Positions 18,003 through 26,680 of a stretch of 50,347 bases of DNA are shown one piece after another. The notes under the pieces are model-generated. The model did no database searches. It saw only the letters and a program-made list of their open reading frames with translations, and was not told the DNA's origin. Location of the stretch: NCBI RefSeq assembly GCF_030764225.1, contig NZ_JASAXH010000017.1. One strand, given 5' to 3'. The first letter of the stretch is position 1. The number at the start of each line of letters is the position of its first letter. The stretch comes from Phocoenobacter atlanticus. GTDB taxonomy: Bacteria > Pseudomonadota > Gammaproteobacteria > Enterobacterales > Pasteurellaceae. Made by a program: the position numbers and the translations under genes.

Positions 18003-18797
18003 TTACTTCCTTAACCATTGATTAGGTGGCATACGTAAAGCACCTTCGGTAAATACACTGTTTGGTAAATTCACGTTATATTTCACATTTCGCATTTGTG
18101 TAATGCTATAACTTTTATCATTCAGATTTTCTGCCTTAATTTGAGTTAAAGTTGGGAAACCATCCATATTTTTGATATTTGAACCTGTAATACGACGATA
18201 TAATTTACCACTGTTATCATAATATTTTGCTTCACGGGGAAGATAAGTATCTTTATCAATAGCAACGGTAAAATAGTTAAATTCCACTCCTGTACGAGAT
18301 TTTGGCACTGCTTTTAAAATCCATTGTTTATCTGTTTCTTTTTCAATGCTGTAACTATCTGCATTTACATCACGCCCTGAAATATCTTCATAAAAGAACG
18401 TTGAACCTACAAAACTGGTTCGTTTATCTCCAGCTGCAATACGTTTGACTAAATCTAAAGCAGGTAAATATAACCAACGATCATCCTCTTTACCCGGGTG
18501 TTTATCTACTAAGAAAGTCGTTCTTGCGACATCTGATGGCTTAGTAAACACCACAAAATATTTTTGATCGCCACCTTTGGTGACATTTTTACGCAGGATA
18601 TAAAATTGACGCATTTGCTTACGTCCTTGATTATCCACAATCATCATTCTTGCTTCTGTTTTTCCATCATTAGCGGGATAAACTGCAGCTAAATTTGATT
18701 TATGAATAATTTCGTTTGCTGAAATTGCCCAAGTTGATAAGCTCATTGTTAATCCAGTTATTACTAATGCTGTATTTTTTACCATATTTGTTTTCAT
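18003..18797 (-). CDS. LolA-like periplasmic outer-membrane lipoprotein-sorting family protein
   Basis: 264 residues with a signal peptide cleaved near WAISA-NE, then a LolA/LppX-like fold: ARMMIVDNQGRKQMRQFYILRK near residue 49, KPSDVARTTFLV near 86, RWLYLPALDLVKRI near 107 and YYDNSGKLYRRITG near 200. This group (annotated 'outer membrane lipoprotein-sorting protein') is distinct from true LolA, which is present separately at 36656. It probably carries a lipophilic substrate across the periplasm between the RND pump and the outer-membrane protein. AAGGAGA precedes the start; ten bases separate it from the exporter gene. Confidence 0.82.
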   Translation of the reverse strand: MKTNMVKNTALVITGLTMSLSTWAISANEIIHKSNLAAVYPANDGKTEARMMIVDNQGRKQMRQFYILRKNVTKGGDQKYFVVFTKPSDVARTTFLVDKHPGKEDDRWLYLPALDLVKRIAAGDKRTSFVGSTFFYEDISGRDVNADSYSIEKETDKQWILKAVPKSRTGVEFNYFTVAIDKDTYLPREAKYYDNSGKLYRRITGSNIKNMDGFPTLTQIKAENLNDKSYSITQMRNVKYNVNLPNSVFTEGALRMPPNQWLRK

Positions 18798-18807
18798 TGG
18801 TTTCTCC

Positions 18808-21363
18808 TTAATACGTTAAGTCACGTTTAAATAGTTTATTTTGTAGTGCATAGACCAAGGCTGGAATAATCACTAAGGTTGCTAAACAAGAAATTGCCAT
18901 AATTGCTGCCATAAAAAATCCCACCGTTTGATAAGGTACTAATGGTGCAATCAATAATGGGGTAAATCCAAGTGCAATTACGATTGCATTACGAGCAATG
19001 GCACGGCTTGGTTCTTCAAAGACATCAATAATGCCTTGTTTCCAATCAAGTTTTAATTTATTTACTTCGTGTAAACGACTGCGTTCAATAAAGTGAATTG
19101 CAAAATCCACAGATAGCCCAAGTGTTAATGCAGATAATACCGCAACAGGCATATCATAATTTTTACCGACCCAACCAATAATGCCGTAAATCAGCATAAT
19201 CGTGGTAGATAATGGGATCATCGCAATCACTCCCCACACAACAGAACGGAATAAGAACATTACCATTAGCATTGCCATTACAAAGGATGAAATTAAACTA
19301 ATTAGCATTCCATTTACCATTGCATCTTGCCAAACCACATTGATATAGGTTAGTCCACTCCACTGCATTTCTAATCCTTTCGGTGTTGGATTTTTTGCAA
19401 ACCAGTTATCCATATAATCAACAACTTTACTCATATCTTGGTTGTCACCTGATTTAAGTTGTAACCATATAACGGCTGATTGATAATCAGGTGTGACCAT
19501 ATGCCAAACTGAATTTGGGCGATGTGAACTTTGATAGGTCATAATGGCTTGAGCATTTGCATCAGCAGATAGTGGTAATACAAAATCTTTATCTTCACCA
19601 CTGCGTAATTCACGGTTTACCACTTTTAATAAATCCGGTAGTGCGGTACTTTTTCCTACTAAACCAGATTGCTGTAATGCCCCTTGAACTTTTTCTAAAT
19701 AAGCCAAGTTTTCAGGTTGTAAGAAGACTTGTTGTGATTGATTTACTTTTGCTACAACACTTTGAAGTTGAGTCCAAAAAGGTTCTTCAACATCATCAGC
19801 ACTAAATTGATATTCAATTAAACTATCTTCAATATTCGACCAGTTAAGCGGTTGCTTTTGGATCAAATTTTGCCATTTTTGTTTAACACTATCAGGGGCA
19901 TTTTTTAAGATAGGTGTAGTAAGTGCCTCAATATTTTCATCATTTTTTTGTGTATTACTGAAGCTAATATAAGCCTCATAGGTTCCTGCAAAATGCGTAT
20001 TCAACACTTTATCTGCTTGACGAATAGGGTGTGATTGATTAAACCAATTCATCGGGTTATCATTGATCACGGTTTTACTAATTCCCCAACCACTTACGAT
20101 CATCACAGCAACCATTAGTGATAAAATCAATTTACTATGACGCATTACCGCTTGTGGCATTTTGCGTAATACTCTAGCAGTTAATGATTGATCATCATCG
20201 TGACTGTGTAGTTTGGCTGCCATTTTATCTAGGGTTTTATCCGATAAACTGACCATATACGCAGGAATTAATGTCATTGTTAAAATAAAGGCAAGAATAA
20301 TCCCAAACCCGACAAAGCTACCAAACACACGTACTGGCGGAATATCTGCTGTATTTAGAGATAAAAAACCAATTAATGATGTTAATGAAGTAAATAGCAT
20401 TGGACGGAATAGATCCGTTACACATTCTTCGGCAAGTACTTTTTTGTCTTTTCCTGCTCGATAATTATCACTAAAATCAGATAACACGTGAATGGAGTCC
20501 ACCACGGCAATTGGCATTAAAAATATTGGAATCATTGATGACATAATATGTACTGAAAAGCCCATTCCGATCATTAATCCCATTGTGATAATCACCGTTG
20601 CCATTGCCAAAATCATTGGAGCAGCAACCAGAGCAGGGGAGCGGAAGAAAAATAGCATTAGCACAAAAATTAATGCTGCAGCAGCAGGTGCAGAAATTGC
20701 CATTTGCAAAAACATTTCTACCCCAAAGGTATCTTCTGCAACAGGTAAGCCTGTGATATAAAATTCATCGCCTTTTTTATCAAAACCAGCCACAATATCT
20801 TGAATTTGATTATAAAGTTGATAACTTTTATCTTTAGAGGTAATAGGAATAAATAGCCCTGCTGCTTTGTTGTCACCAGAAACTAAGGTATTTTGTAGCA
20901 TAGGCAATCTATCGACCCATTGACGAATTTGATCGGCTTGAGCTTGTTCGCTCGGTGGCGTTTCCATTAGGTAGTGGAAAGAAATCGCCTTTGTGCCTTC
21001 TTTTTGAATTTGAGAGATATTGTCACTAACAGGTAAACTCATTACATCTTCCACAACAACACCATCTAATGTCATTACTGCGTCAGAGAGTTTTTTAAGG
21101 TTGCTTAAACTGTTAGGATTGTAAATACCATTACTGTCCTTATCATTAACCACACCAACAACTAGCATATCTGCCAAACCAAAACGTTGTTTTACTTCAT
21201 CGTGTAAAATACGTGCAGGGTGAGAATGAGGAAGCATATTTTCAGGATCGGTGTCAACATTAATACGAAACATCATTAACAATGACAATAACGTAATTAA
21301 TCCTGTAATCCAAAATACCTTTTTAGGGTGATTAATTGAAAATTGCAAAATTCTTTTCTTCAT
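18808..21363 (-). CDS. MMPL/RND-superfamily exporter
   Basis: About 851 residues with two repeats of one membrane span, a large periplasmic domain and a five-helix bundle (spans near residues 10-30, 225-380, 415-435 and 680-840). IMSSMIPIFLMPIAVVDSIHVLSDF near 280 and LSALTLGLSVDFAIHFIERS near 745 carry the proton-relay acidic residues of the family. It belongs to the HpnN/MMPL type that moves lipids or hydrophobic molecules, not the AcrB type. ATG at 21363 is chosen because GGAG sits six bases upstream; the frame opens 11 codons earlier. First gene of the operon. Confidence 0.88.
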   Translation of the reverse strand: MKKRILQFSINHPKKVFWITGLITLLSLLMMFRINVDTDPENMLPHSHPARILHDEVKQRFGLADMLVVGVVNDKDSNGIYNPNSLSNLKKLSDAVMTLDGVVVEDVMSLPVSDNISQIQKEGTKAISFHYLMETPPSEQAQADQIRQWVDRLPMLQNTLVSGDNKAAGLFIPITSKDKSYQLYNQIQDIVAGFDKKGDEFYITGLPVAEDTFGVEMFLQMAISAPAAAALIFVLMLFFFRSPALVAAPMILAMATVIITMGLMIGMGFSVHIMSSMIPIFLMPIAVVDSIHVLSDFSDNYRAGKDKKVLAEECVTDLFRPMLFTSLTSLIGFLSLNTADIPPVRVFGSFVGFGIILAFILTMTLIPAYMVSLSDKTLDKMAAKLHSHDDDQSLTARVLRKMPQAVMRHSKLILSLMVAVMIVSGWGISKTVINDNPMNWFNQSHPIRQADKVLNTHFAGTYEAYISFSNTQKNDENIEALTTPILKNAPDSVKQKWQNLIQKQPLNWSNIEDSLIEYQFSADDVEEPFWTQLQSVVAKVNQSQQVFLQPENLAYLEKVQGALQQSGLVGKSTALPDLLKVVNRELRSGEDKDFVLPLSADANAQAIMTYQSSHRPNSVWHMVTPDYQSAVIWLQLKSGDNQDMSKVVDYMDNWFAKNPTPKGLEMQWSGLTYINVVWQDAMVNGMLISLISSFVMAMLMVMFLFRSVVWGVIAMIPLSTTIMLIYGIIGWVGKNYDMPVAVLSALTLGLSVDFAIHFIERSRLHEVNKLKLDWKQGIIDVFEEPSRAIARNAIVIALGFTPLLIAPLVPYQTVGFFMAAIMAISCLATLVIIPALVYALQNKLFKRDLTY

Positions 21364-21422
21364 CAAAAACTCCAGTTCATTTAAATATAATATCATATTT
21401 TATTGATATAAAAATAAAAGTC

Positions 21423-21476
21423 AAGCGGTATGATCTTTATAAAAATTTGCAAAAAATAATGAAGATGTCACCGCTT
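21423..21476. repeat. Inverted uptake-signal pair in a divergent promoter region
   Basis: AAGCGGTATGATCTT (21423-21437) faces AAGATGTCACCGCTT (21462-21476), with TTTGCAAAAAA between. Arms match at 12 of 15 positions. It lies between the divergently transcribed exporter operon and the carboxynorspermidine synthase gene. Confidence 0.6.
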
Positions 21477-21488
21477 AAAAGTAAATTC

Positions 21489-21497
21489 TGTTATAAT
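21489..21497 (+). promoter_or_regulatory. Extended -10 promoter for the carboxynorspermidine synthase gene
   Basis: TGTTATAAT is a perfect extended -10 element (TG, one base, TATAAT). No good -35 is visible, as is usual for extended -10 promoters. Transcription would begin near 21504, giving a leader of about 120 bases. Confidence 0.5.
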
Positions 21498-21522
21498 CCG
21501 CAACTTGTTTTTTACTGAAATG

Positions 21523-21562
21523 ACTTGATATTGACTTTTTAGGTTTTCAATATGTATCAAGT
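21523..21562 (+). promoter_or_regulatory. Bulged hairpin in the leader of the carboxynorspermidine synthase gene
   Basis: ACTTGATATTGA (21523-21534) pairs with TCAATATGTATCAAGT (21547-21562) with a four-base bulge, followed by TTTTA. It may act as an attenuator or protein/ligand site. No known riboswitch class was recognised. Confidence 0.4.
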
Positions 21563-21625
21563 TTTACTTTAAGCCTTATATCTTAGGTTTTGCTACGCTA
21601 AGGTACTTCGGAGGAAAATGCTATA

Positions 21626-22861
21626 ATGAAGAAAAATGTGTTAATTATTGGTGCGGGTGGGGTTGCTCAAGTTGTGGCACATAAATGTGCTCAACATAAT
21701 GATATTTTAGGTAACATTGTTATTGCCTCTCGAACCTTATCAAAATGTCAAAAAATTGCTAAGAGTGTTGAGGAAAAAAAGAGTTTTAAACTTCCTGACA
21801 CAATTCAATGCTACACCTTAGATGCCTTTGACATTGAACAAACTAAAGCTCTTATTGAAAAAACACAGTCGCAAATTGTGATTAATGTTGCTCAATCTTT
21901 TCAAAATATGCCTATTTTAGAGGCGTGCATTCAAACAGGTGTGGCGTATATTGATACTGCGGTTGCAGAAGATCAAGATAAAGTTTGCCCAACACCACCT
22001 TGGTATGCTCATTATGAATGGAAACGTTTAGAACGTTGTAAAGAAAACAAAATTACTGCTATTTTAGGTGCAGGTTTTGATCCCGGTGTCGTAAATGCTT
22101 ATGCAGCTTATGGGGTGACAGAGTTTGATAGTGTAGAAAGTATTGATATTATTGATATTAACGCAGGTAATCACGGAAAATATTTTGCGACTAACTTTGA
22201 TCCTGAAGTGAATTTTAGAGAATTTACGGGAGTAGTTTATTCTTGGCAAAATAATCAATGGCAAACTAATCAGATGTTTGAAGTGAAACGTACCGATGAT
22301 TTACCTGTTGTAGGCGTACAAAATTCTTACTTAACGGGACACGAAGAAGTGCATTCATTAGCAAAACATTTGGGGGTACCTAATATTCGTTTCTGGATGG
22401 GATTTGGCGATCATTATATTAACGTGTTTAATGTATTGAAAAATTTAGGTTTATTGTCTGAAAAACCAGTTAAAACAGCCGAAGGCGTGGAAGTCGTTCC
22501 ATTGAAAGTCGTTAAAGCAGTATTACCTGATCCACCAACTTTAGCTGAAAATTATACGGGTCATACTTGCATTGGCGATCTGATTAAAGGTAAAAAAGAC
22601 GGTAAAGATAAAGAAATCTTTATTTATAATACAGCAAGCCATAAAGAAGCTTATGAAGAAGTGGGAAGTCAAGGTATCTCTTATACTGCAGGCGTTCCAG
22701 CTGTGGCAGCAGCACTGTTAGTTGCTACAGGAGAGTGGGATTGTTTGGAAATGCGTAATGTAGAACAACTTGATCCTAAACCTTATATAAATTTATTAAA
22801 TAAAATTGGTTTGCCAAATCGTATTAAAGATGAAAATGGGGATCGTGAATTAGTGTTTTAA
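21626..22861 (+). CDS. Carboxynorspermidine synthase (saccharopine dehydrogenase family)
   Basis: 411 residues. The Rossmann motif VLIIGAGGVAQVVAHKCA binds NAD(P)H at the N-terminus; VINVAQSFQNMPILEACIQTGVAYIDTA near 92 and ILGAGFDPGVVNAYAAYG near 147 identify the carboxynorspermidine dehydrogenase branch of the LYS9-like family. It condenses aspartate semialdehyde with a diamine as the first step of the alternative (nor)spermidine pathway; the partner decarboxylase NspC is often encoded next door but is not in this window. GGAGG precedes the start by eight bases. Downstream is a strong terminator. Confidence 0.88.
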   Translation: MKKNVLIIGAGGVAQVVAHKCAQHNDILGNIVIASRTLSKCQKIAKSVEEKKSFKLPDTIQCYTLDAFDIEQTKALIEKTQSQIVINVAQSFQNMPILEACIQTGVAYIDTAVAEDQDKVCPTPPWYAHYEWKRLERCKENKITAILGAGFDPGVVNAYAAYGVTEFDSVESIDIIDINAGNHGKYFATNFDPEVNFREFTGVVYSWQNNQWQTNQMFEVKRTDDLPVVGVQNSYLTGHEEVHSLAKHLGVPNIRFWMGFGDHYINVFNVLKNLGLLSEKPVKTAEGVEVVPLKVVKAVLPDPPTLAENYTGHTCIGDLIKGKKDGKDKEIFIYNTASHKEAYEEVGSQGISYTAGVPAVAAALLVATGEWDCLEMRNVEQLDPKPYINLLNKIGLPNRIKDENGDRELVF

Positions 22862-22880
22862 TTTGCAAAAAATAAAGTAA

Positions 22881-22909
22881 AAATAACCGCTATAAGCGGT
22901 TATTTTTTT
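22881..22909 (+). terminator. Rho-independent terminator
   Basis: AAATAACCGCT (22881-22891), a three-base loop and AGCGGTTATTT (22895-22905) form a perfect 11-bp stem running into T residues. It ends the carboxynorspermidine synthase transcript. The stem contains the AGCGGT core. Confidence 0.9.
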
Positions 22910-22971
22910 ATATAAATTTACAAAAATTATGCTATATTTTCAATCAATATATTTAACTATTCAGAGGTGAT

Positions 22972-24177
22972 ATGTTTCCAAGGTTTGAAAATCCTTTAAA
23001 GGATTATGGTTATAGAGAATGTGAACTTCTTTATTCGGAATACTCAGAAGCAACCGAAGCTTATGAGCAAAAGGAATATAAGGCGGTAATATATCATCTT
23101 TTAAAATTTATTAACAATAATGTAGCTGGTACATTAAGACTGAATAATAAAGATATTGATATAGAAATTAAACATTCTTGTATGTTGCTGAATATAAAAG
23201 TAAATAACAATGAATTTAAGGTTAAAGCCCCATTTCTGAGAATAACAGAGCAAACAAATGTGATTGCGTTATTAAGAAAAATTAGTGAATTAAATTTTAG
23301 TTCTTTGATGTTGCCTCAACTTATTTTAGAAGATGATTTACTTTATTTTTCTTATTCTTGCCCATTAGAACTTTGCGAATCTTCTAAAATATTAACGGTA
23401 ATAAGAGAAATTTGTTATCAAGGGGATTACTATGCTCCAAAGTTAAAAGAAAATTATAAAGTTGATTATTTTGTCAATCCGAGTAAAAGAGATTTAACAA
23501 CAAGTGAGAAAGATAAAGTATTCACATCGATTAAAAAAATATTAGATGATTATGATAAATGTATGGCATTTTTTGAAAAAGAACGCCTATCAGAATATCA
23601 CTGGGATATTGTAACAATTACCTTGTTGAAATTTGAAAATATGCCTTATCTCAATGGTGTTTTAAGATCAGATTTACTTGATATTACCAGTTTAATGTAT
23701 TCTGATAATCATATTGAATTTAAAGTAGATCAAGGAATGGCGTTTATTAAAGAGTTAAAAGAAAAAAGGACTCAGGAATTTTTAGAAAGTATGTATTATC
23801 AACATATTTTCTATACAAGATTAAAGAATATTAACCAAGAAACCCTAAAAGAAGAGCTAGAAAGAAATAAAGAACGATTTGAAAAATCTAAAAAAGAAGG
23901 GCGATATTTTGCTTTAACTTATGATATTTATGAGCGACTTTTAAAAATTATTTATGAATATAATATTGATGATAAAACCAGAGAAATGATTTATAAGGGA
24001 TTAAATCAAATTAAAAGAAATACCGACTTTGAAGATGCATCCATAACGTTATATAACTTATACAATGAGTTAGTAAAAGGTAAGCAATATAAAAAAATGA
24101 GTATTTGGGGTTATCTTCAAATAATCGCTCTTCTTTATTTTATTACTCAAATTTTAATACCGCTGATAGGAAGATAA
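22972..24177 (+). CDS. Tail-anchored protein of unknown function with a YbjN-like domain
   Basis: 401 residues, not recognised as any named family. Residues about 35-155 look like a YbjN/type III secretion chaperone-like domain: VKAPFLRITEQTN, then helix, then LPQLILEDDLLYFSYSCPLE. Residues 175-375 are highly charged and helical, with a likely coiled coil at 260-310. A single hydrophobic span at about 377-397 follows KKMS near the C-terminus, so the bulk is cytosolic and tail-anchored. There is no signal peptide. AGAGGTG precedes the start. The next gene begins one base after the stop. Even AT-richer than neighbouring core genes, which hints at acquisition. Confidence 0.7.
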   Translation: MFPRFENPLKDYGYRECELLYSEYSEATEAYEQKEYKAVIYHLLKFINNNVAGTLRLNNKDIDIEIKHSCMLLNIKVNNNEFKVKAPFLRITEQTNVIALLRKISELNFSSLMLPQLILEDDLLYFSYSCPLELCESSKILTVIREICYQGDYYAPKLKENYKVDYFVNPSKRDLTTSEKDKVFTSIKKILDDYDKCMAFFEKERLSEYHWDIVTITLLKFENMPYLNGVLRSDLLDITSLMYSDNHIEFKVDQGMAFIKELKEKRTQEFLESMYYQHIFYTRLKNINQETLKEELERNKERFEKSKKEGRYFALTYDIYERLLKIIYEYNIDDKTREMIYKGLNQIKRNTDFEDASITLYNLYNELVKGKQYKKMSIWGYLQIIALLYFITQILIPLIGR

Positions 24178-24178
24178 T

Positions 24179-25264
24179 ATGCTAAAGAATATAGAAAAAT
24201 CAGTTTTTAAAATAATTACAGCAGATGGTGTAGGAAGTGGTTTTAAAATACAGGGGTATGATTTTATTATCACAAATTTTCACGTAATTGAAGGCTGTAT
24301 AGAAGTTGCAGTAGAAACGTCAACACAAGATAAATATTTGGGTAAAGTCGTGATGGCTAATCCTGAACTAGATATTGCTTTTGTTTATGCTTCTGAGTTA
24401 AAAGATGAAAAAAGTTGTATTATTTTAGATAAACATATTGAAGTCCAAACAACACAAAAGATATATATTTGTGGTTTTCCTTTTGGAATGCCGTTTACGA
24501 TTACAGAAGGGATTGTTTCAAACCCAAAACAACTTATTTCAAATAGATATATTTTACAAACAGATGCAGCAGTAAACCCCGGTAATTCTGGTGGTGCTAT
24601 GGTAAATGAGGATGGCGTGTTATTAGCCGTAACAGCGTCTAAATTTACGAATGCGGATAATGTAGGGTTTGGAATTCGTCATATTGATCTCATTAAAGAG
24701 CTTGAAGATTATCAAGTTGATTATGATATTTATAAAGTAAAATGTCATTCTTGTGATAATTATATTTCACAAAAAATAAGTTTTTGTGATAGCTGTGGTA
24801 ATGAAATTAAAAAATCAGCATTTGAAAAGTCTGACTTGTCGAGTTTGGCTATTTTTATTGAAGAGAGTTTGAAATTGTTAGATATCAATCCTGTTTTATG
24901 TAGAGAGGGGCGGGATTATTGGTCCTTTTATCAAGGACGAGCTTTAATCAGAATATTTGATAGTAATAGTGATTATCTTATTGCGACATCTCCACTTAAT
25001 GAATTACCTAAATCTAATCTTAAAGATTTATTGTATTTTATAAATACAAATCAAGTTTCTCCTTTTTATTTAGGAATAAAAGACAATAAAATATATTTAT
25101 CATATCGAATTCATTTATCGGATATGTTTAGTTCACAAAAAGAAAATATTCAGAATGATTTAAAAAATTTTATCTTAAAAGTAGATGAGCTAGATGATTT
25201 TTTTCATACGAAGTTTAATTGTAATTTTGCTATTGAAAGCAAAAATATGAATACATTGATGTAA
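24179..25264 (+). CDS. Cytoplasmic trypsin-like serine protease with zinc ribbon and YbjN-like domain
   Basis: 361 residues. Residues 1-175 are a trypsin/DegP-like protease with a complete triad: His-35 in ITNFHVIEG, Asp-65 in NPELDIAFV and Ser-137 in AAVNPGNSGGAM. A four-cysteine zinc ribbon follows (CHSC at 189-192, CDSC at 203-206). Residues about 222-345 resemble YbjN-like domains (DYWSFYQGRALIRIF, then FYLGIKDNKIYLSYRIHL). No signal peptide or PDZ domain, so it differs from DegS/DegP and should act in the cytosol. GGAAG overlaps the end of the preceding gene; the two are translationally linked. Function unknown: a conditional protease with a membrane-bound partner is inference. Confidence 0.8.
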   Translation: MLKNIEKSVFKIITADGVGSGFKIQGYDFIITNFHVIEGCIEVAVETSTQDKYLGKVVMANPELDIAFVYASELKDEKSCIILDKHIEVQTTQKIYICGFPFGMPFTITEGIVSNPKQLISNRYILQTDAAVNPGNSGGAMVNEDGVLLAVTASKFTNADNVGFGIRHIDLIKELEDYQVDYDIYKVKCHSCDNYISQKISFCDSCGNEIKKSAFEKSDLSSLAIFIEESLKLLDINPVLCREGRDYWSFYQGRALIRIFDSNSDYLIATSPLNELPKSNLKDLLYFINTNQVSPFYLGIKDNKIYLSYRIHLSDMFSSQKENIQNDLKNFILKVDELDDFFHTKFNCNFAIESKNMNTLM

Positions 25265-25403
25265 TATTTAAAGAAGATAAGCCAAGAATTCATACGTAGA
25301 TAAAATATACCCGAAAATATGATTATATTTAGCCACTTAATCCCAGTCAAAGATAGTGTGACGGGTAAATTATAATAAGTATTAAAAAAGTTTTTATAAA
25401 AAA

Positions 25404-25431
25404 TTGCATTATTTCATTTTTATGTTAGAAT
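25404..25431 (+). promoter_or_regulatory. Promoter of tRNA-Val
   Basis: TTGCAT (25404-25409), 16 bases, TAGAAT (25426-25431); the tRNA begins 28 bases later, after a short G+C-richer patch (ACGCG). Confidence 0.65.
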
Positions 25432-25458
25432 TCTACGCGTTTTAAAACACTTCTTAAT

Positions 25459-25535
25459 GCGACCATAGCTCAGTTGGTTAGAGCACCACCTTGACATGGT
25501 GGGGGTCGGTGATTCGAGTTCACTTGGTCGCACCA
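25459..25535 (+). tRNA. tRNA-Val (anticodon GAC)
   Basis: 77 bases including an encoded CCA (25533-25535). Acceptor GCGACCA pairs with TGGTCGC; the D arm contains AGTTGGTTAGA, the anticodon arm CCACC-TTGACAT-GGTGG places GAC at the anticodon, and the T loop is TTCGAGT. All four stems close. Confidence 0.97.
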
Positions 25536-25670
25536 TTCTATAAAATCTCCTTTGTTATCTTTATCATCTTTTCTTTGCCTATTTTACATTTACTTTATGT
25601 GTTAAAAGTATTATCATTTCAAGTATTTATGTCATTTTAGTATTTTAAAAATAAATTATAGAGGGTAGGG

Positions 25671-26660
25671 ATGCAAAACCTAGAAAAGATCGTAGATCAA
25701 GCGTTACAAGCGGTGGAATCTGCACAAGATGTTACAAGTCTTGAAAGTATTAGAGTAGAGTATTTTGGTAAGAAAGGGCATTTTACGTCGTTAATGCAAG
25801 GATTACGTGACGTGTCGCCAGAAGATCGTCCAAAAGTAGGGCAAAAAATCAATGAAGCGAAGCAACAAGCACAAGCCGCATTAAATGCGAAAAAAGAGAC
25901 ATTAGAAACCGAAGCATTAAATGCAAAATTATTTAGTGAAAGTATTGATGTGAGTTTACCGGGTCGTAAAACAGAACTTGGTGGTTTACACCCTGTATCT
26001 ATCACGATTGATCGCGTGACCAAATTCTTTGCAGATTTAGGTTTTTCTGTGGAAAATGGCCCTGAAATTGAATCAGATTATTATAATTTTGATGCGTTAA
26101 ATATTCCAAAACACCACCCAGCACGTGCGGATCATGATACGTTTTGGTTTGACGCACAACGTTTGTTAAGAACGCAAACATCAGGTGTGCAAATTCGTTC
26201 AATGGAACAAACTCAGCCACCAATTCGCATTATTGCACCGGGTCGCGTGTATCGTAATGATTACGATCAAACGCACACCCCAATGTTCCACCAAATTGAA
26301 TTATTATTTGTGGATAAAAAAGCGAATTTTACTGAATTAAAAGGTTTATTACATAGTTTCTTACGTGCGTTTTTTGAAGAAGATTTAGAAGTGCGTTTCC
26401 GTCCATCTTTCTTCCCATTCACAGAGCCTTCAGCAGAAGTGGATGTAATGGGTAAAAATGGTAAATGGTTAGAAGTGTTAGGTTGTGGAATGGTTCATCC
26501 TAATGTATTGAAAAATGTAGGTATCGATCCGAATGAATACTCAGGTTTTGCTGTGGGTATGGGGGTTGAGCGTTTAGCAATGTTGCGTTATAACGTGACC
26601 GATTTACGTGCATTCTTTGAGAATGACTTACGTTTTTTAAAACAATTTGACTATAAATAA
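25671..26660 (+). CDS. pheS: Phenylalanyl-tRNA synthetase alpha subunit
   Basis: 329 residues: an N-terminal coiled coil for tRNA binding (1-85) then the class II catalytic core with motif 2 GRVYRNDYDQTHTPMFHQIE near 200 and motif 3 GFAVGMGVERLAMLRY near 296. It attaches phenylalanine to tRNA-Phe as an alpha2-beta2 complex with PheT. It is first in pheS-pheT-ihfA. The start has GAGGGTAGGG just ahead. An uptake-signal core ACAAGCGGT is embedded at 25706-25714. No PheM-like leader peptide was found upstream. Confidence 0.98.
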   Translation: MQNLEKIVDQALQAVESAQDVTSLESIRVEYFGKKGHFTSLMQGLRDVSPEDRPKVGQKINEAKQQAQAALNAKKETLETEALNAKLFSESIDVSLPGRKTELGGLHPVSITIDRVTKFFADLGFSVENGPEIESDYYNFDALNIPKHHPARADHDTFWFDAQRLLRTQTSGVQIRSMEQTQPPIRIIAPGRVYRNDYDQTHTPMFHQIELLFVDKKANFTELKGLLHSFLRAFFEEDLEVRFRPSFFPFTEPSAEVDVMGKNGKWLEVLGCGMVHPNVLKNVGIDPNEYSGFAVGMGVERLAMLRYNVTDLRAFFENDLRFLKQFDYK

Positions 26661-26680
26661 GACAGGATGAGGAAAGAATA

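Noticed and set aside
20213..20761. Open frames on the plus strand inside the RND exporter gene
   Set aside because: Overlap a well-supported gene and have translated composition typical of shadow frames.
25300..25370. TACCCG ... CGGGTA inverted repeat after the protease gene
   Set aside because: Only six bases per arm, loop over 40 bases and no T run; not convincing as a terminator or att site.
25459..25535. tRNA-Val as integration site for the adjacent cassette
   Set aside because: The cassette lies on the 5' side of the tRNA, no integrase is present and no second copy of the tRNA 3' end was seen.
25536..25670. PheM-like leader or attenuator upstream of pheS
   Set aside because: No short ORF with phenylalanine codons and no terminator/anti-terminator pair could be found.
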